Below are positions 1 to 8,521 of a stretch of 64,000 nucleotides of DNA, piece after piece. Source of the DNA: CBDEFX01 sp965237635 (GTDB lineage Bacteria > Chloroflexota > Dehalococcoidia > Lucifugimonadales > CAUZJF01); NCBI GenBank assembly GCA_965237635.1, contig CBDEFX010000001.1, forward strand, positions 1,178,001 to 1,242,000. The letters run 5' to 3'. Under the pieces are notes generated by a model. That model searched no databases. It was given only the letters and a program-made list of their open reading frames with translations, and was not told where the DNA came from. The position numbers were made by a program, and so were the translations under genes. The stretch's first letter is position 1, and every line of letters begins with the position of its first letter.

Positions 1-1
1 G

Positions 2-340
2 GAGAAACGAGTCGGCGGCCAGCTCGGGCGGCCCTCCGGTGCCCGCTTCCGCACCTACACCCGTCTCAAGCAGTACGCAGAGGCGATCAAGGGCCAGTTG
101 TTTGACGTAGGAGAGCTACACAAGGGCATCGACGATATTTACCGCTACCCTCTGCGCCAGTCGGCGGTGGATACACTGAACAGGCAACTCCGCAGCGGCG
201 TCGACGACGGCCAGCTCGCCGATATAGTCATGTCGCTCCGTGAGGAGGACCGGCTGTCTCTGACGGATGACGCTGCTGAGGCTCAGGAGCCGCAGATCAT
301 CTGCTCCCTGGGACTATTCGAGAGCGAGGACAACTCTTGA
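2..340 (+). CDS. C-terminal end of a probable SNF2/DEAD-type helicase (5' end outside window)
   Basis: The reading frame is open from base 2, so this is the tail of a larger gene; a TTG at 98 is only an internal codon. About 112 residues are visible and hold no helicase motif. The ending, a basic helical stretch followed by an acidic region and a hydrophobic CSLGLF sequence just before the stop, resembles the ends of helicase-related proteins encoded beside Eco57I-type methylases. The stop overlaps the ATG of the following methyltransferase (TGATG), so the two were translationally coupled. Function rests on context and general resemblance. Confidence 0.5.
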   Translation, partial: EKRVGGQLGRPSGARFRTYTRLKQYAEAIKGQLFDVGELHKGIDDIYRYPLRQSAVDTLNRQLRSGVDDGQLADIVMSLREEDRLSLTDDAAEAQEPQIICSLGLFESEDNS

Positions 341-2943
341 TGCCAAATGCCATTGAAGGGCTTCGGCCCCACTTACAGGCCTTCGACTTCTCGCGTCTCT
401 TCGTGGAGGGTTTGGGTTGGGACTACTATCAGGCCGAGCCGGTGGCCGTTCTGGTGAACGACCGCGAATACTCCCTGAAGCCCGTCGCGGAGAAGACTGG
501 GTTCGCTGTCTACGAGTGCGACTCCAGCGTCGACAACAACATCCCGCAGTACCCGGTCCGGCGCAAGATAGAGCGCGAGGTGGCCAAGCGCACGTTCGAG
601 CACCTCATCATCTTCACCGACCCTGGCCGTAAGGCTCAGGTCTGGCAGTGGGTCAAGCGGGAGAGCGGCAAGCCCGCCGCTTGCCGTGAGATTGCCTTCG
701 TTGCGGGCCAAAGCGGGGACCACCTGCTTCAGCGTCTCCAGCCGTTATTCGTTTCCCTGGATGAGGAACCGTCGTTGAACATTGCTCTGATCGCCTCCCG
801 CGTCCGGGCGTCCCTGGATGTCGAGAAGGTGACCAAGCGCTTCTACGAACGCTTCCAGACCGAGTTGACCGCCTTCGGGAACTTCATCGAGGGCATCACC
901 GCCCAGGGCGACCGGGACTGGTACGCCTCCCTGATGCTAAACCGCATGATGTTCGTCTACTTCTTCCAGAAGCGGGGTTTCCTGGACAGCAACGCCGACT
1001 ACCTTCGCACTAAACTGCTCGATGTCCAGAGCAAGTATGGTGACGGCCGCTTTCAGCAGTTCTATCGCGAGTTCCTGCTAAAGCTCTTCCACCACGGGCT
1101 GGGGCAGCCGGTGGACCGGCGCAACCAGGAACTGAAGGATCTCCTCGGTGAAGTCCCCTTCCTCAACGGGGGTCTGTTCGACCCCCACGAGCTAGAGCGG
1201 GACAACCCTGACATCTCTATCCCAGACGCTGCCTTCGAGCGGGTCTTCGACCTCTTCGACGGCTACCGCTGGCACCTGGACGAGCGGCCTTACCGAGAGG
1301 ACAACGAGATCAATCCGGACGTGCTCGGCTACATCTTCGAGAAGTACGTCAACCAGAAACAGATGGGGGCCTACTACACCAAGGAGGACATCACCGGCTA
1401 CATCTCGCGCAACACGGTGATCCCTTTCCTCTTCGACGCGGCCAGGAAGGAGTGTCCCGTGGCCTTCGGGCCGGACGGTGGCGTCTGGCGTCTGCTGCGG
1501 GACGACCCTGACCGCTACGTCTACCCCGCCGTCGGCCACGGCATCTCGTGGAACGCCCGACAGCCGGAGGCCCCGATTCGTCTCGACGATACCTTCGACC
1601 TTCCCGAGGACATCGCCGCCGGCATAGACGACGTGTCCAAACGCGGCGGCTGGAACTCCCCAGCGCCGGAGGACTACGCGCTGCCCACCGAGACCTGGCG
1701 TGAGGTCGTCGCCCGCCGCACCCGCTACGAAGAGATCCGGGCAAAACTCGCCTCCGGCGAGGTGCAGAAAATCAATGACCTCATCACACTGAACCTCGAC
1801 GTAGAGCGCTTCGCTAGGGATGTCATCGCTCAGAGCGAGGGTCCAGAGCTGCTGCGCGCTTTCTGGCACGCTCTTTATGGCAACCGCGAACGTAGCGACA
1901 CCGGAATCTCTGTCTTGGACCCCACCTGCGGTTCCGGCGCGTTCCTCTTCGCCGCCCTCAACGTCCTGGAACCTCTTTACACCGCTTGCCTAGAGGGGAT
2001 GCGCGGTTTCCTAGACGACGCCGAAAGGTCTGAGCGAAAGCGCAGCTCTGAGCATCTGGGGGACTTTCGCCGCATCCTAGAACAAGTGGACAAGCACCAC
2101 AGTGAGCGGTACTTCATCCTCAAGTCTATCGTCCTCAACAACCTCTACGGGGTAGACATCATGGAAGAGGCCGTCGAGATCTGCAAGCTACGCCTCTTCC
2201 TCAAGCTCGTCGCCCAGTTGGAAAGCTACGATCAGATAGAGCCGCTGCCGGACATAGATTTCAACGTCCGCACCGGCAACACCCTTGTCGGCTTCACCTC
2301 CCTGGACGCCGTGCGCCAGGCGATGACGATCATGCCCAACGGCCAGCATCGGGCGTTGTTCGATGACGACCGGGCGATGCTCGAACTGATTGAGGAGGAG
2401 GCCGAGATTGCCAGCGCGGCCTTCAACCAGTTCCGGTGGCAGCAGACCCTCTACAGTGACGACTCCCACATAACCGCTGAGCACAAAGCCGAACTCCGCG
2501 ACCGCCTCCAAAGCCTCGACGACGAGCTGGACCGTCTCCTGGCCGCCGAGTATGGCGTCGACCTCAACAAGGCCGCCGCTTACGACGCCTGGCGCGCCAG
2601 TCACCAGCCCTTCCACTGGTTCGTCGAATTCTACGGCATCATGGGCAGGGGCGGCTTTGACGTGGTGATCGGGAACCCACCGTATGTGGAATCAAGAAAC
2701 GTAACCGACTACAAAGTCCAAAATTACGAAACTGCCTCTTGCGGAGACTTGTTTGCGTACACGTTTGAACGTGTCATTACTATTTCTAGTTGGAACAGTT
2801 GGTTGGGATATATCGTTCCGCTGAGCTTTTTCTCGGTCGAACGTTTTGCCCCTGTCCAGAGGTTGTCCTTAAGCAACGCCTCATCCCTGTTCATTAGCAA
2901 CTGGTCGGGTGATGCGCACCCATCAAAGTTGATTTGTTCGTAA
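340..2943 (+). pseudogene. Eco57I/PglX-type adenine DNA methyltransferase, 5' part (split by IS)
   Basis: Type IIG/PglX-like N6-adenine methyltransferase. The SAM-binding motif I DPTCGSGAF lies near residue 526 and the catalytic NPPY near residue 778. The long N-terminal region before the methylase core is typical of defence methylases of about 1,100 residues. The ATG at 340 overlaps the upstream stop; an in-frame TTG at 337 is the alternative. Native sequence ends at 2931 (ATCAAAGTTG); the last four codons and the stop belong to the inserted element. Joining base 2931 to 4921 restores one frame of 1,128 codons plus stop, so the gene was intact until the insertion. The product now lacks the target-recognition C-terminus and is probably inactive. 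Confidence 0.85.
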
Positions 2944-4910
2944 AAACCCCTCGCCAGCCTGGGGCAAGGTGGGGATAATGTAATAAAAGGTCGTGGGCGC
3001 TGCGCCTGGCCGAGGGAGGGGAGGATGTTCCGAATACGAGACCCGCAAGAGAGCCTCTGGCAGTCCCGGTTCCTGGTGACGCCGAAGAAGGCTAAGCGCC
3101 TGGAGAGAAGTTGGGCCGAGGTTTTCCGAAACGAGGCGCTCCCCCTGATTGACGAGGAGCTCTTTGCTCCGATGTACTGCGCGGACAACGGCCGTCCCAA
3201 CCGGGCGGTGCAGACCGTCCTCGGGGTCCACCTTCTCAAAGAGATGTTCAACCTCACCGACGGTGAAGCCCTGGAGCAGCTAGAGTTCAACCTGCTCTGG
3301 CACCACGCCCTGCGGCTGGACATCGAGGAGACCCACCTGCCCCAGAAGACCCTCCACAACTTCCGAGTTCGCCTGATGCAGCACGATGGTGGCCGGCTGG
3401 CTTTCCAGGAGACCACGGACCGGATCATCCAGGCGCTGGGCATACGCACCGGAAAGCAACGGCTGGACTCCACCCACATCATGAGCAACATCGCTACACT
3501 CACCCGGCTGGGCCTGTTCTGTGAGACGATGCGGTTGTTCCTGCGGGCCTTGCGCTGGGAGCACCCAGAGCTTCGCCCTGTGGTTCCGGAGGGCCTCCTG
3601 GGGCGCTATTTGAAGGAAGAAGACGAGGCGACCCACTACGAGGACGCCCGCACGGGGGAGGGTCGGCGACGCCTTTCGGTCTGTGCCCGGGACCTCTACC
3701 GGCTGGTGGACCGGTTCCATGGCACGACTGCTGCCCAGCTGGAGGAGTACCGGCTGCTGGAGCGGCTGCTGCGGGAGCAGTGCCATGTGGGCAAACACCG
3801 GGACGGGCGCCCGGGGGACGATGATGACGATGCTGGGGAATGCAAGGTGCCCGTGGCCCTGAAGGACCCGAAGCAGGTGTCCGCCGACTCGCTGCAATCG
3901 CCCCACGACCCGGATGTGACCTACAGCGGCCACAAGGGGAAGGGGTACGAGGTGCAGGTGGCGGAGACCTGCCACGAGGAGAACGCCACCCAGCTCATCA
4001 CCCACGTGGAGGTGACCCCCTCGAGTGGGAGCGACACCGACGTGAGCGTGCCGGTCGTTGACGGGCTCGCGGAGCGGAAGGTCCGACCGGACGAGCTCTT
4101 CGCCGACACGGCGTATGGGTCGGGCCGCAACGCCTTCGAAGCCTCGCGCCGGGGAACGGAACTGGTGAGCCCGGTGGCGGGGTCGGCGCCGGGGAACTCG
4201 CACGAAGGAGAGCGTGACGGACCACCGCCGCTCACCGCCGCGGACTTTCAGATCGACGTCACAGGGGAGCAGACCACGGTGTGCCCCGCCGGCCACCCGT
4301 CCATCGAGGAGTACGAGTTGGAGGATGCGCCGGAGCGGGTAGAGGTCCACTTTGCCGGGACAACATGCGAGCCCTGCCCCTTGCGGTCCCGTTGCCCAGT
4401 GAAGCTGGACCGGCGTGCGGGGGACTACGTCCTCAAGGCGGACCTGGTGAAGGTAAACATCGAGCGGCGCCGGAGGGCCGAGGCCACCGAGGAGTGGCGC
4501 AAGCGGTATGCCATAAGGGCCGGGATCGAGGGAACGAACTCCGAGCTCAAGCGCGCCCACGGGCTTGGGCGCTTGCGGGTGCGAGGGGGCCGTCGGGTGC
4601 GGCTTGCCGTCTACCTGAAGGCGTTGGCGTGCAACTTCAAGCGGATGGTCCATGCACGCCTGGTGGAGATGGAGAACACGGCTCAGCAGGCGGTCGGGAC
4701 GGTACCTGCGGTCGCGGCCGCATGAGGGCGCCGCTCCACAACTTCCACCGGGTGCCCTGAGCCACGGAATGGGTACCGCAACGGGATCACGCTTGTCCTG
4801 AGCGCGGCAGATGGTGCGGTGAGGCCAGCAGCCGGCATCCCGTGGCCTCCTCCGCTCCAGACCACCTTCGCACGCCAGGGCTCATCTCAAACAGGCCTTG
4901 TTACGAGGGA
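2932..4910 (+). mobile_element. IS1182-like insertion sequence with 10-bp target duplication
   Basis: A 1,979-bp insertion in the methyltransferase gene. The 10 bases ATCAAAGTTG occur directly on both sides (2922-2931 and 4911-4920), and removing the element with one copy restores the host frame. The element carries one transposase gene on the + strand. Its ends show no strong terminal inverted repeat by eye, so the exact ends are inferred from the duplication. The family call comes from the transposase. Confidence 0.85.
3025..4725 (+). CDS. IS1182-like transposase (DUF772 + DDE)
   Basis: A 566-residue transposase. The N-terminal part, with the phrase ADNGRPNRAV near residue 54 and LTDGEALEQL near residue 78, is the DUF772-type domain of IS1182-like enzymes. 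The C-terminal half has a four-cysteine cluster (TTCEPCPLRSRCPV, about residue 448) and ends with a YAIRAGIEGTNSELKR segment carrying the likely catalytic glutamate. GAGGGGAGG lies just upstream of the ATG. The frame is uninterrupted, so the element may still be active. Confidence 0.85.
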   Translation: MFRIRDPQESLWQSRFLVTPKKAKRLERSWAEVFRNEALPLIDEELFAPMYCADNGRPNRAVQTVLGVHLLKEMFNLTDGEALEQLEFNLLWHHALRLDIEETHLPQKTLHNFRVRLMQHDGGRLAFQETTDRIIQALGIRTGKQRLDSTHIMSNIATLTRLGLFCETMRLFLRALRWEHPELRPVVPEGLLGRYLKEEDEATHYEDARTGEGRRRLSVCARDLYRLVDRFHGTTAAQLEEYRLLERLLREQCHVGKHRDGRPGDDDDDAGECKVPVALKDPKQVSADSLQSPHDPDVTYSGHKGKGYEVQVAETCHEENATQLITHVEVTPSSGSDTDVSVPVVDGLAERKVRPDELFADTAYGSGRNAFEASRRGTELVSPVAGSAPGNSHEGERDGPPPLTAADFQIDVTGEQTTVCPAGHPSIEEYELEDAPERVEVHFAGTTCEPCPLRSRCPVKLDRRAGDYVLKADLVKVNIERRRRAEATEEWRKRYAIRAGIEGTNSELKRAHGLGRLRVRGGRRVRLAVYLKALACNFKRMVHARLVEMENTAQQAVGTVPAVAAA

Positions 4911-4920
4911 ATCAAAGTTG

Positions 4921-5712
4921 TTTGAAGGTGTAGACAAGCGGCTCCAGATAATTCTGGCTACACGTCAAGGTGAGAAATCCAATGTGGAACTCTACTCTTC
5001 GAAGTATCTGAAATGGTATTCAGAAGAAAGGCACCATCTCTTTGAGCAGTTTCCGATCTATCAACAGATCAATCCTCTGTCAAAGGTATCGCTTTTTGAA
5101 TCTTCCGCACCCAAACTTTCCTCGGGATTGGAATTGGCGATAATTGAAAAATTGAAAGACTGCAAGCGTAGCATAGATTCTTTGGTCAGCCGCAAGGGCA
5201 GTCATCAACTCTATTACACACGGAAAGTATCGTTCTTCCTCCAATTCTTGGATTTTGTTCCTGAAATCCGCGATGAGTCTGGAGAACAACGGCCTCCATC
5301 GGAATTAAAGATGCTCACCTTCGCAGATGAAAGTACGCGGAACCTTGGCCTTGGTTGCTTATCGAGCTCGCTCTTTTACTGGTACTACGTCATTAGCTCA
5401 GATTGCCGTAATTTGAACAGGCGCGAAATCACTGCTTTTCCAGTTCCGAATATGGTACCCACCAGAACACTAGGGATTCTTGACCGATTGTTGTACCGGT
5501 TGATGCAAAGTTATAAGGATAATTCGAGCTTGAAAACGGTGGCCTACAAGGGGAAGGGAGAAGTGACAGTACAGTATTTTAATTTCCGACCTTCAAAGCC
5601 CTTGATAGACGAAATCGACCGAGTTCTAGCCGAGCACTACAGTTTCACAGAGGAGGAGCTAGACTTCATCATCAACTACGACATCAAGTACCGCATGGGG
5701 CGGGAAGGGTGA
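4921..5712 (+). pseudogene. Eco57I/PglX-type methyltransferase, 3' part
   Basis: The 263 C-terminal residues of the methyltransferase begun at 340. It resumes with FEGVDKRL directly after the second copy of the 10-bp duplication and is in frame with the 5' part. The phrase LNRREITAFPVP (about codon 170 of this part) matches the C-terminal target-recognition region of type IIG enzymes, and the end (LDFIINYDIKYRMG) is typical of this family. It is open upstream to 4819, but that extension lies in the IS. Expression alone would need a new promoter and start. Confidence 0.85.
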
Positions 5713-5738
5713 AAGTTGAATTGCAATGGGAGTAACCG

Positions 5739-6278
5739 ATGAATCAGATAAGTGATGCTGACCTCGCTAACTGGCTGAGGGAAGAAGACTCTAAGTGCTA
5801 TGAGGATCGGCTATTCCGGCTCAAATTCCTAGCCGAACGAACACCAACAGAGGGCTACTGGTCGTTCGATGGCTTGGCTGGCAAGTATCTGTTCGAAGAA
5901 GCACGATATTGCTTCGTTTACGGACAGTTCCTGGCGACCATATTGTTGGGAATAGCATACTTGGAAACTGCGCTCGCAGCATCTTTCTATGCATCAGGTC
6001 GCAACGACCTTCAAAGGGCCCCTTTCAGTAAGCTATTGAATGAAGCGCTCTCCGACGGCCTGATATCCGTAGACGAGTACCAAGAGATGAATCGAGTACG
6101 CAATGAGCGCAACGCCTATGGCCATTATCGAAGGCCCTCGCATGAGGGACGCATAGAAAGTCGGGCATTTAAAGGAGAGGCATTCAAGGGAGATGAACTA
6201 CCTTATGACATCATCGAAAGAGACGCGACCGCAGTCATGAGATTGCTACTGCGCATTGTCGGCAATAGCATACTATGA
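5739..6278 (+). CDS. HEPN-like protein of the defence island
   Basis: A 179-residue helical protein of unknown family. A motif RNERNAYGHYR near residues 120-130 contains R-x4-H (RNAYGH), the signature of HEPN ribonucleases, and the preceding helices (LFEEARYCFVYGQFLATILL) suit a HEPN bundle. It starts 26 bp after the methyltransferase and is co-directional with it, so it may be a toxin or effector of that system. HEPN membership rests on one short motif and predicted helicity; the RNase role is inferred. Confidence 0.6.
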   Translation: MNQISDADLANWLREEDSKCYEDRLFRLKFLAERTPTEGYWSFDGLAGKYLFEEARYCFVYGQFLATILLGIAYLETALAASFYASGRNDLQRAPFSKLLNEALSDGLISVDEYQEMNRVRNERNAYGHYRRPSHEGRIESRAFKGEAFKGDELPYDIIERDATAVMRLLLRIVGNSIL

Positions 6279-6353
6279 GTATGGAAGAGGGGTCACCGCT
6301 GGAACGGTGGTGGGCTTCTTGGCGGCTAACTAGAGATCAAGGAGAACAAGGAC

Positions 6354-6587
6354 ATGGAGAAGGCGTTGCACATACGGACGACGGTACTGCCGGGAGGCAA
6401 GATAGAGATCGTGGACCAGGGGCTTCCCGTGGGGGAGTCCGTTGACGTGGTAGTCAGCCAGTTGCCGGTGTCAGAACGACGGTCCGCGGTTGACATTCTG
6501 GCTGAAGCGCCAGGACACCGCCTCTTCAAGACGGCCGAGGACGTGGCATCTTACCTCAAGGATGAGCGGGAGTCATGGGATCGTTAG
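6354..6587 (+). CDS. VapB-like antitoxin
   Basis: A 77-residue protein. The start resembles the DNA-binding half of small antitoxins (VLPGGKIEIVDQGLPVGESVDVVV, here as a beta-rich AbrB/DUF2281-like stretch) and the tail (FKTAEDVASYLKDERESWDR) is the acidic helical region that usually wraps the toxin. It overlaps the next gene by 13 bp, the classic VapBC arrangement. AAGGAGAACAAGGAC precedes the ATG. It would neutralise the PIN toxin and repress its own operon. Confidence 0.75.
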   Translation: MEKALHIRTTVLPGGKIEIVDQGLPVGESVDVVVSQLPVSERRSAVDILAEAPGHRLFKTAEDVASYLKDERESWDR

Positions 6588-7030
6588 CACTTCCGTCTAC
6601 TGGGCCGGTCTATCTCGACGCCAGCGCGTTCATCTACAGCGTGGAGCTTATCGAACCCTATCGCGAGTTGCTTGAACCCGTGTGGCGGCAAGCTCAGGGT
6701 GGGCAGTTCACCGTAGTGAGCAGTGAGTTGGTGGTACTGGAGACCCTCGTCAGGCCACTGCGTGAGGGCGACGCGGTTGTCGAATCACTCTTTCGCTCGC
6801 TGTTCGAGGCCAATGAGGTGAGGCTGATCGCAGCCATCCGCTCGCTGTGGGAAGAAGCCGCTCGTCTGCGCGCCCAGACGGGCTTGAAGACGCCAGATGC
6901 GCTCCATGCGGCATCAGCTCTGCAAGCCGAGTGCACACTCTTTGTCACCAATGATGGCGACTTCCGCCGTGTCCAAGGATTGCCCGTTGTCGTCTTGGAC
7001 GATTTGATCGAGGCGGAAACGGAGGCATGA
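6575..7030 (+). CDS. PIN-domain toxin (VapC-like ribonuclease)
   Basis: A 151-residue PIN protein. The acidic residues are in order: D in YLDASAFIY (about residue 14), E in SSELVVLETL (about 53), D in KTPDALHAA (about 109) and D in FVTNDGDFRR (about 128). These coordinate Mg/Mn for RNA cleavage in VapC toxins. It is translationally coupled to the antitoxin and ends 3 bp before the nucleotidyltransferase, so it may be co-transcribed with the downstream defence genes. Confidence 0.85.
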   Translation: MGSLALPSTGPVYLDASAFIYSVELIEPYRELLEPVWRQAQGGQFTVVSSELVVLETLVRPLREGDAVVESLFRSLFEANEVRLIAAIRSLWEEAARLRAQTGLKTPDALHAASALQAECTLFVTNDGDFRRVQGLPVVVLDDLIEAETEA

Positions 7031-7033
7031 CCC

Positions 7034-7873
7034 GTGCCAGACGATAGGTTCAATGAGTACTGCGAGGCTTTACTCGCGCAGTACACCCGCAGGAACCCGC
7101 AGACCGTCACCCAGCGCCTGGAAAGCCTGTGCGGGTTCCTCAGGCAGAGAGGGAACGTGGTGCAGACCATGTTCGGCGGTTCGGTTCGGAAGGGAACTTA
7201 CGTCACCGGCCTTAGCGATGTAGACGCCCTTCTCATAGTGAACCAGTCTTCGCTTCTGAACCAAACCCCGGCAGAGGCCATAGAGTACGTGCGGGAGACC
7301 ATCCAGGATCGGCTTCGCCAGAATACCGTAAGCGCGGGCACCCTAGCGGTGACGGTCAGCTACTCCGACGGGACCGAGATACAGATACTGCCCGCCATAC
7401 GAGCCAACACTGGCGGGGTTCGGATTGCCGAACCGGGAAGCACACAGTGGAGCAACGTGGCGCGACCTGATGACTTTGCCAAAAGGCTCGCCAAAGTCAA
7501 CACGGCGAGAGACGGCAGAGTAGTTCCGATAATCAAGCTTGCCAAGGCGATGGCGGACTGCTTCATCACCCGGCCAAGCAGGAAGATTAGCGGATACCAC
7601 ATGGAGTCTCTGGCGATCGACGCGTTCAAGGACTATCAAGGCCCCCTCGACCCGAAGAACATGCTCATTCACCTATTGGGGCACGCGATGGATGCGGTGA
7701 AGAGTCCAATTACAGATTCCACGGGGCAATCGAGATACGTAGATGACAAACTTGGCGGCGCAGATTCGGGGCTTCGCAAGCGGGCTTCAACGTACTTTGG
7801 GCAGATGCGCGGCAAGGTCAACTCTTGCAAGACCAGGGCAGCATTCAACGCCCTGTTCTGCATAGGGGACTAA
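7034..7873 (+). CDS. CBASS-type nucleotidyltransferase (CD-NTase/SMODS)
   Basis: A 279-residue nucleotidyltransferase with a GTG start. GGSVRKGTYVTGLSDVDALL (residues 45-64) supplies the GS loop and the paired acidic residues (DVD). At the third acidic position the sequence reads TEIQILPAI, with Q where D or E is usual and E two residues earlier. The C-terminal half (SGYHMESLAIDAF, then TDSTGQSRYVDDKLG) matches the SMODS/OAS-like family that makes cyclic oligonucleotide second messengers in CBASS. The expected effector would be a neighbour; the next gene, a DprA/SLOG-like protein, is the candidate. Activity is unproven given the third-acid change. Confidence 0.8.
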   Translation: MPDDRFNEYCEALLAQYTRRNPQTVTQRLESLCGFLRQRGNVVQTMFGGSVRKGTYVTGLSDVDALLIVNQSSLLNQTPAEAIEYVRETIQDRLRQNTVSAGTLAVTVSYSDGTEIQILPAIRANTGGVRIAEPGSTQWSNVARPDDFAKRLAKVNTARDGRVVPIIKLAKAMADCFITRPSRKISGYHMESLAIDAFKDYQGPLDPKNMLIHLLGHAMDAVKSPITDSTGQSRYVDDKLGGADSGLRKRASTYFGQMRGKVNSCKTRAAFNALFCIGD

Positions 7874-7889
7874 GGCGGACGGCTGCGGT

Positions 7890-8510
7890 ATGGTGAACGT
7901 AGAACTTCTACCGAAAGTCAAGTCGAAGGGCAATCTCAGCCTGCTCGACGAGCCGCTGACTGCGCTCTTCTGCTCCAACCGCTGTCCCGGCGACCTCATC
8001 ATAAAGACCTACGACCTTGCCAGGGCCATGCGAGATGCCGGCGTCCCCGTCATCGGCGGATTCCAAACGCCGATGGAGCGAGAATGCCTGCGCCTGCTGC
8101 TCCGAGGCAGTCAGCCGGTGGTCGTCTGCCCTGCCCGCGGCATCGACAACATGCGCATCCCCCGCGAATGGCGCCCCGCTCTTGACGACGGTCGACTGCT
8201 GGTCCTGTCGCCCTTCCCAGCCACGGTCCGACGCCCGAAGGCTGAGTTCGCGGCCCACCGCAACAACTTGGCGGCGTCGTTGGCGAGCCGGGTTTTCATC
8301 GCCCACGCAGCCCATGGAAGCAAGACTGAAGCCTTCGCCCAAGGGCTCGCCGCCTCTGCTAAGCCGATGCTCACGCTGGACAGCCCGGCCAACACAAACC
8401 TAGCGGAGATTGGTGCGCAGGTGATCGAGCATTCGCACCGTAGAAGACTGGGATCTGTGCTGCATGTCAGCCCACAAGATGACTGCATACGTGCGAAAGT
8501 TGTTGACTAA
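7890..8510 (+). CDS. DprA/SLOG-like Rossmann protein, candidate CBASS effector or sensor
   Basis: A 206-residue protein resembling the Rossmann core of DprA/Smf. Visible marks are GGFQTPMERECLRLLL and PVVVCPARGIDNMRIP, then a stretch ending AHAAHGSKTEAFAQGLA, which is typical of the DprA/SLOG fold. It lacks the extra domains of housekeeping DprA. It lies 16 bp after the nucleotidyltransferase and 11 bp before the GHKL gene. SLOG domains are known nucleotide-ligand sensors in nucleotide-signalling defence systems, so it may bind the cyclase product. A natural-transformation role is the less likely alternative. Confidence 0.65.
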   Translation: MVNVELLPKVKSKGNLSLLDEPLTALFCSNRCPGDLIIKTYDLARAMRDAGVPVIGGFQTPMERECLRLLLRGSQPVVVCPARGIDNMRIPREWRPALDDGRLLVLSPFPATVRRPKAEFAAHRNNLAASLASRVFIAHAAHGSKTEAFAQGLAASAKPMLTLDSPANTNLAEIGAQVIEHSHRRRLGSVLHVSPQDDCIRAKVVD

Positions 8511-8521
8511 GGAGTGAACCC

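Noticed and set aside
1192..1869. A 225-codon - strand gene inside the methyltransferase
   Set aside because: It is antisense to conserved methylase sequence and has no domain of its own.
4726..4900. tRNA or other structured RNA between the IS1182-like transposase and the methylase remainder
   Set aside because: No cloverleaf or T-loop sequence; the stretch is simply the right end of the IS.
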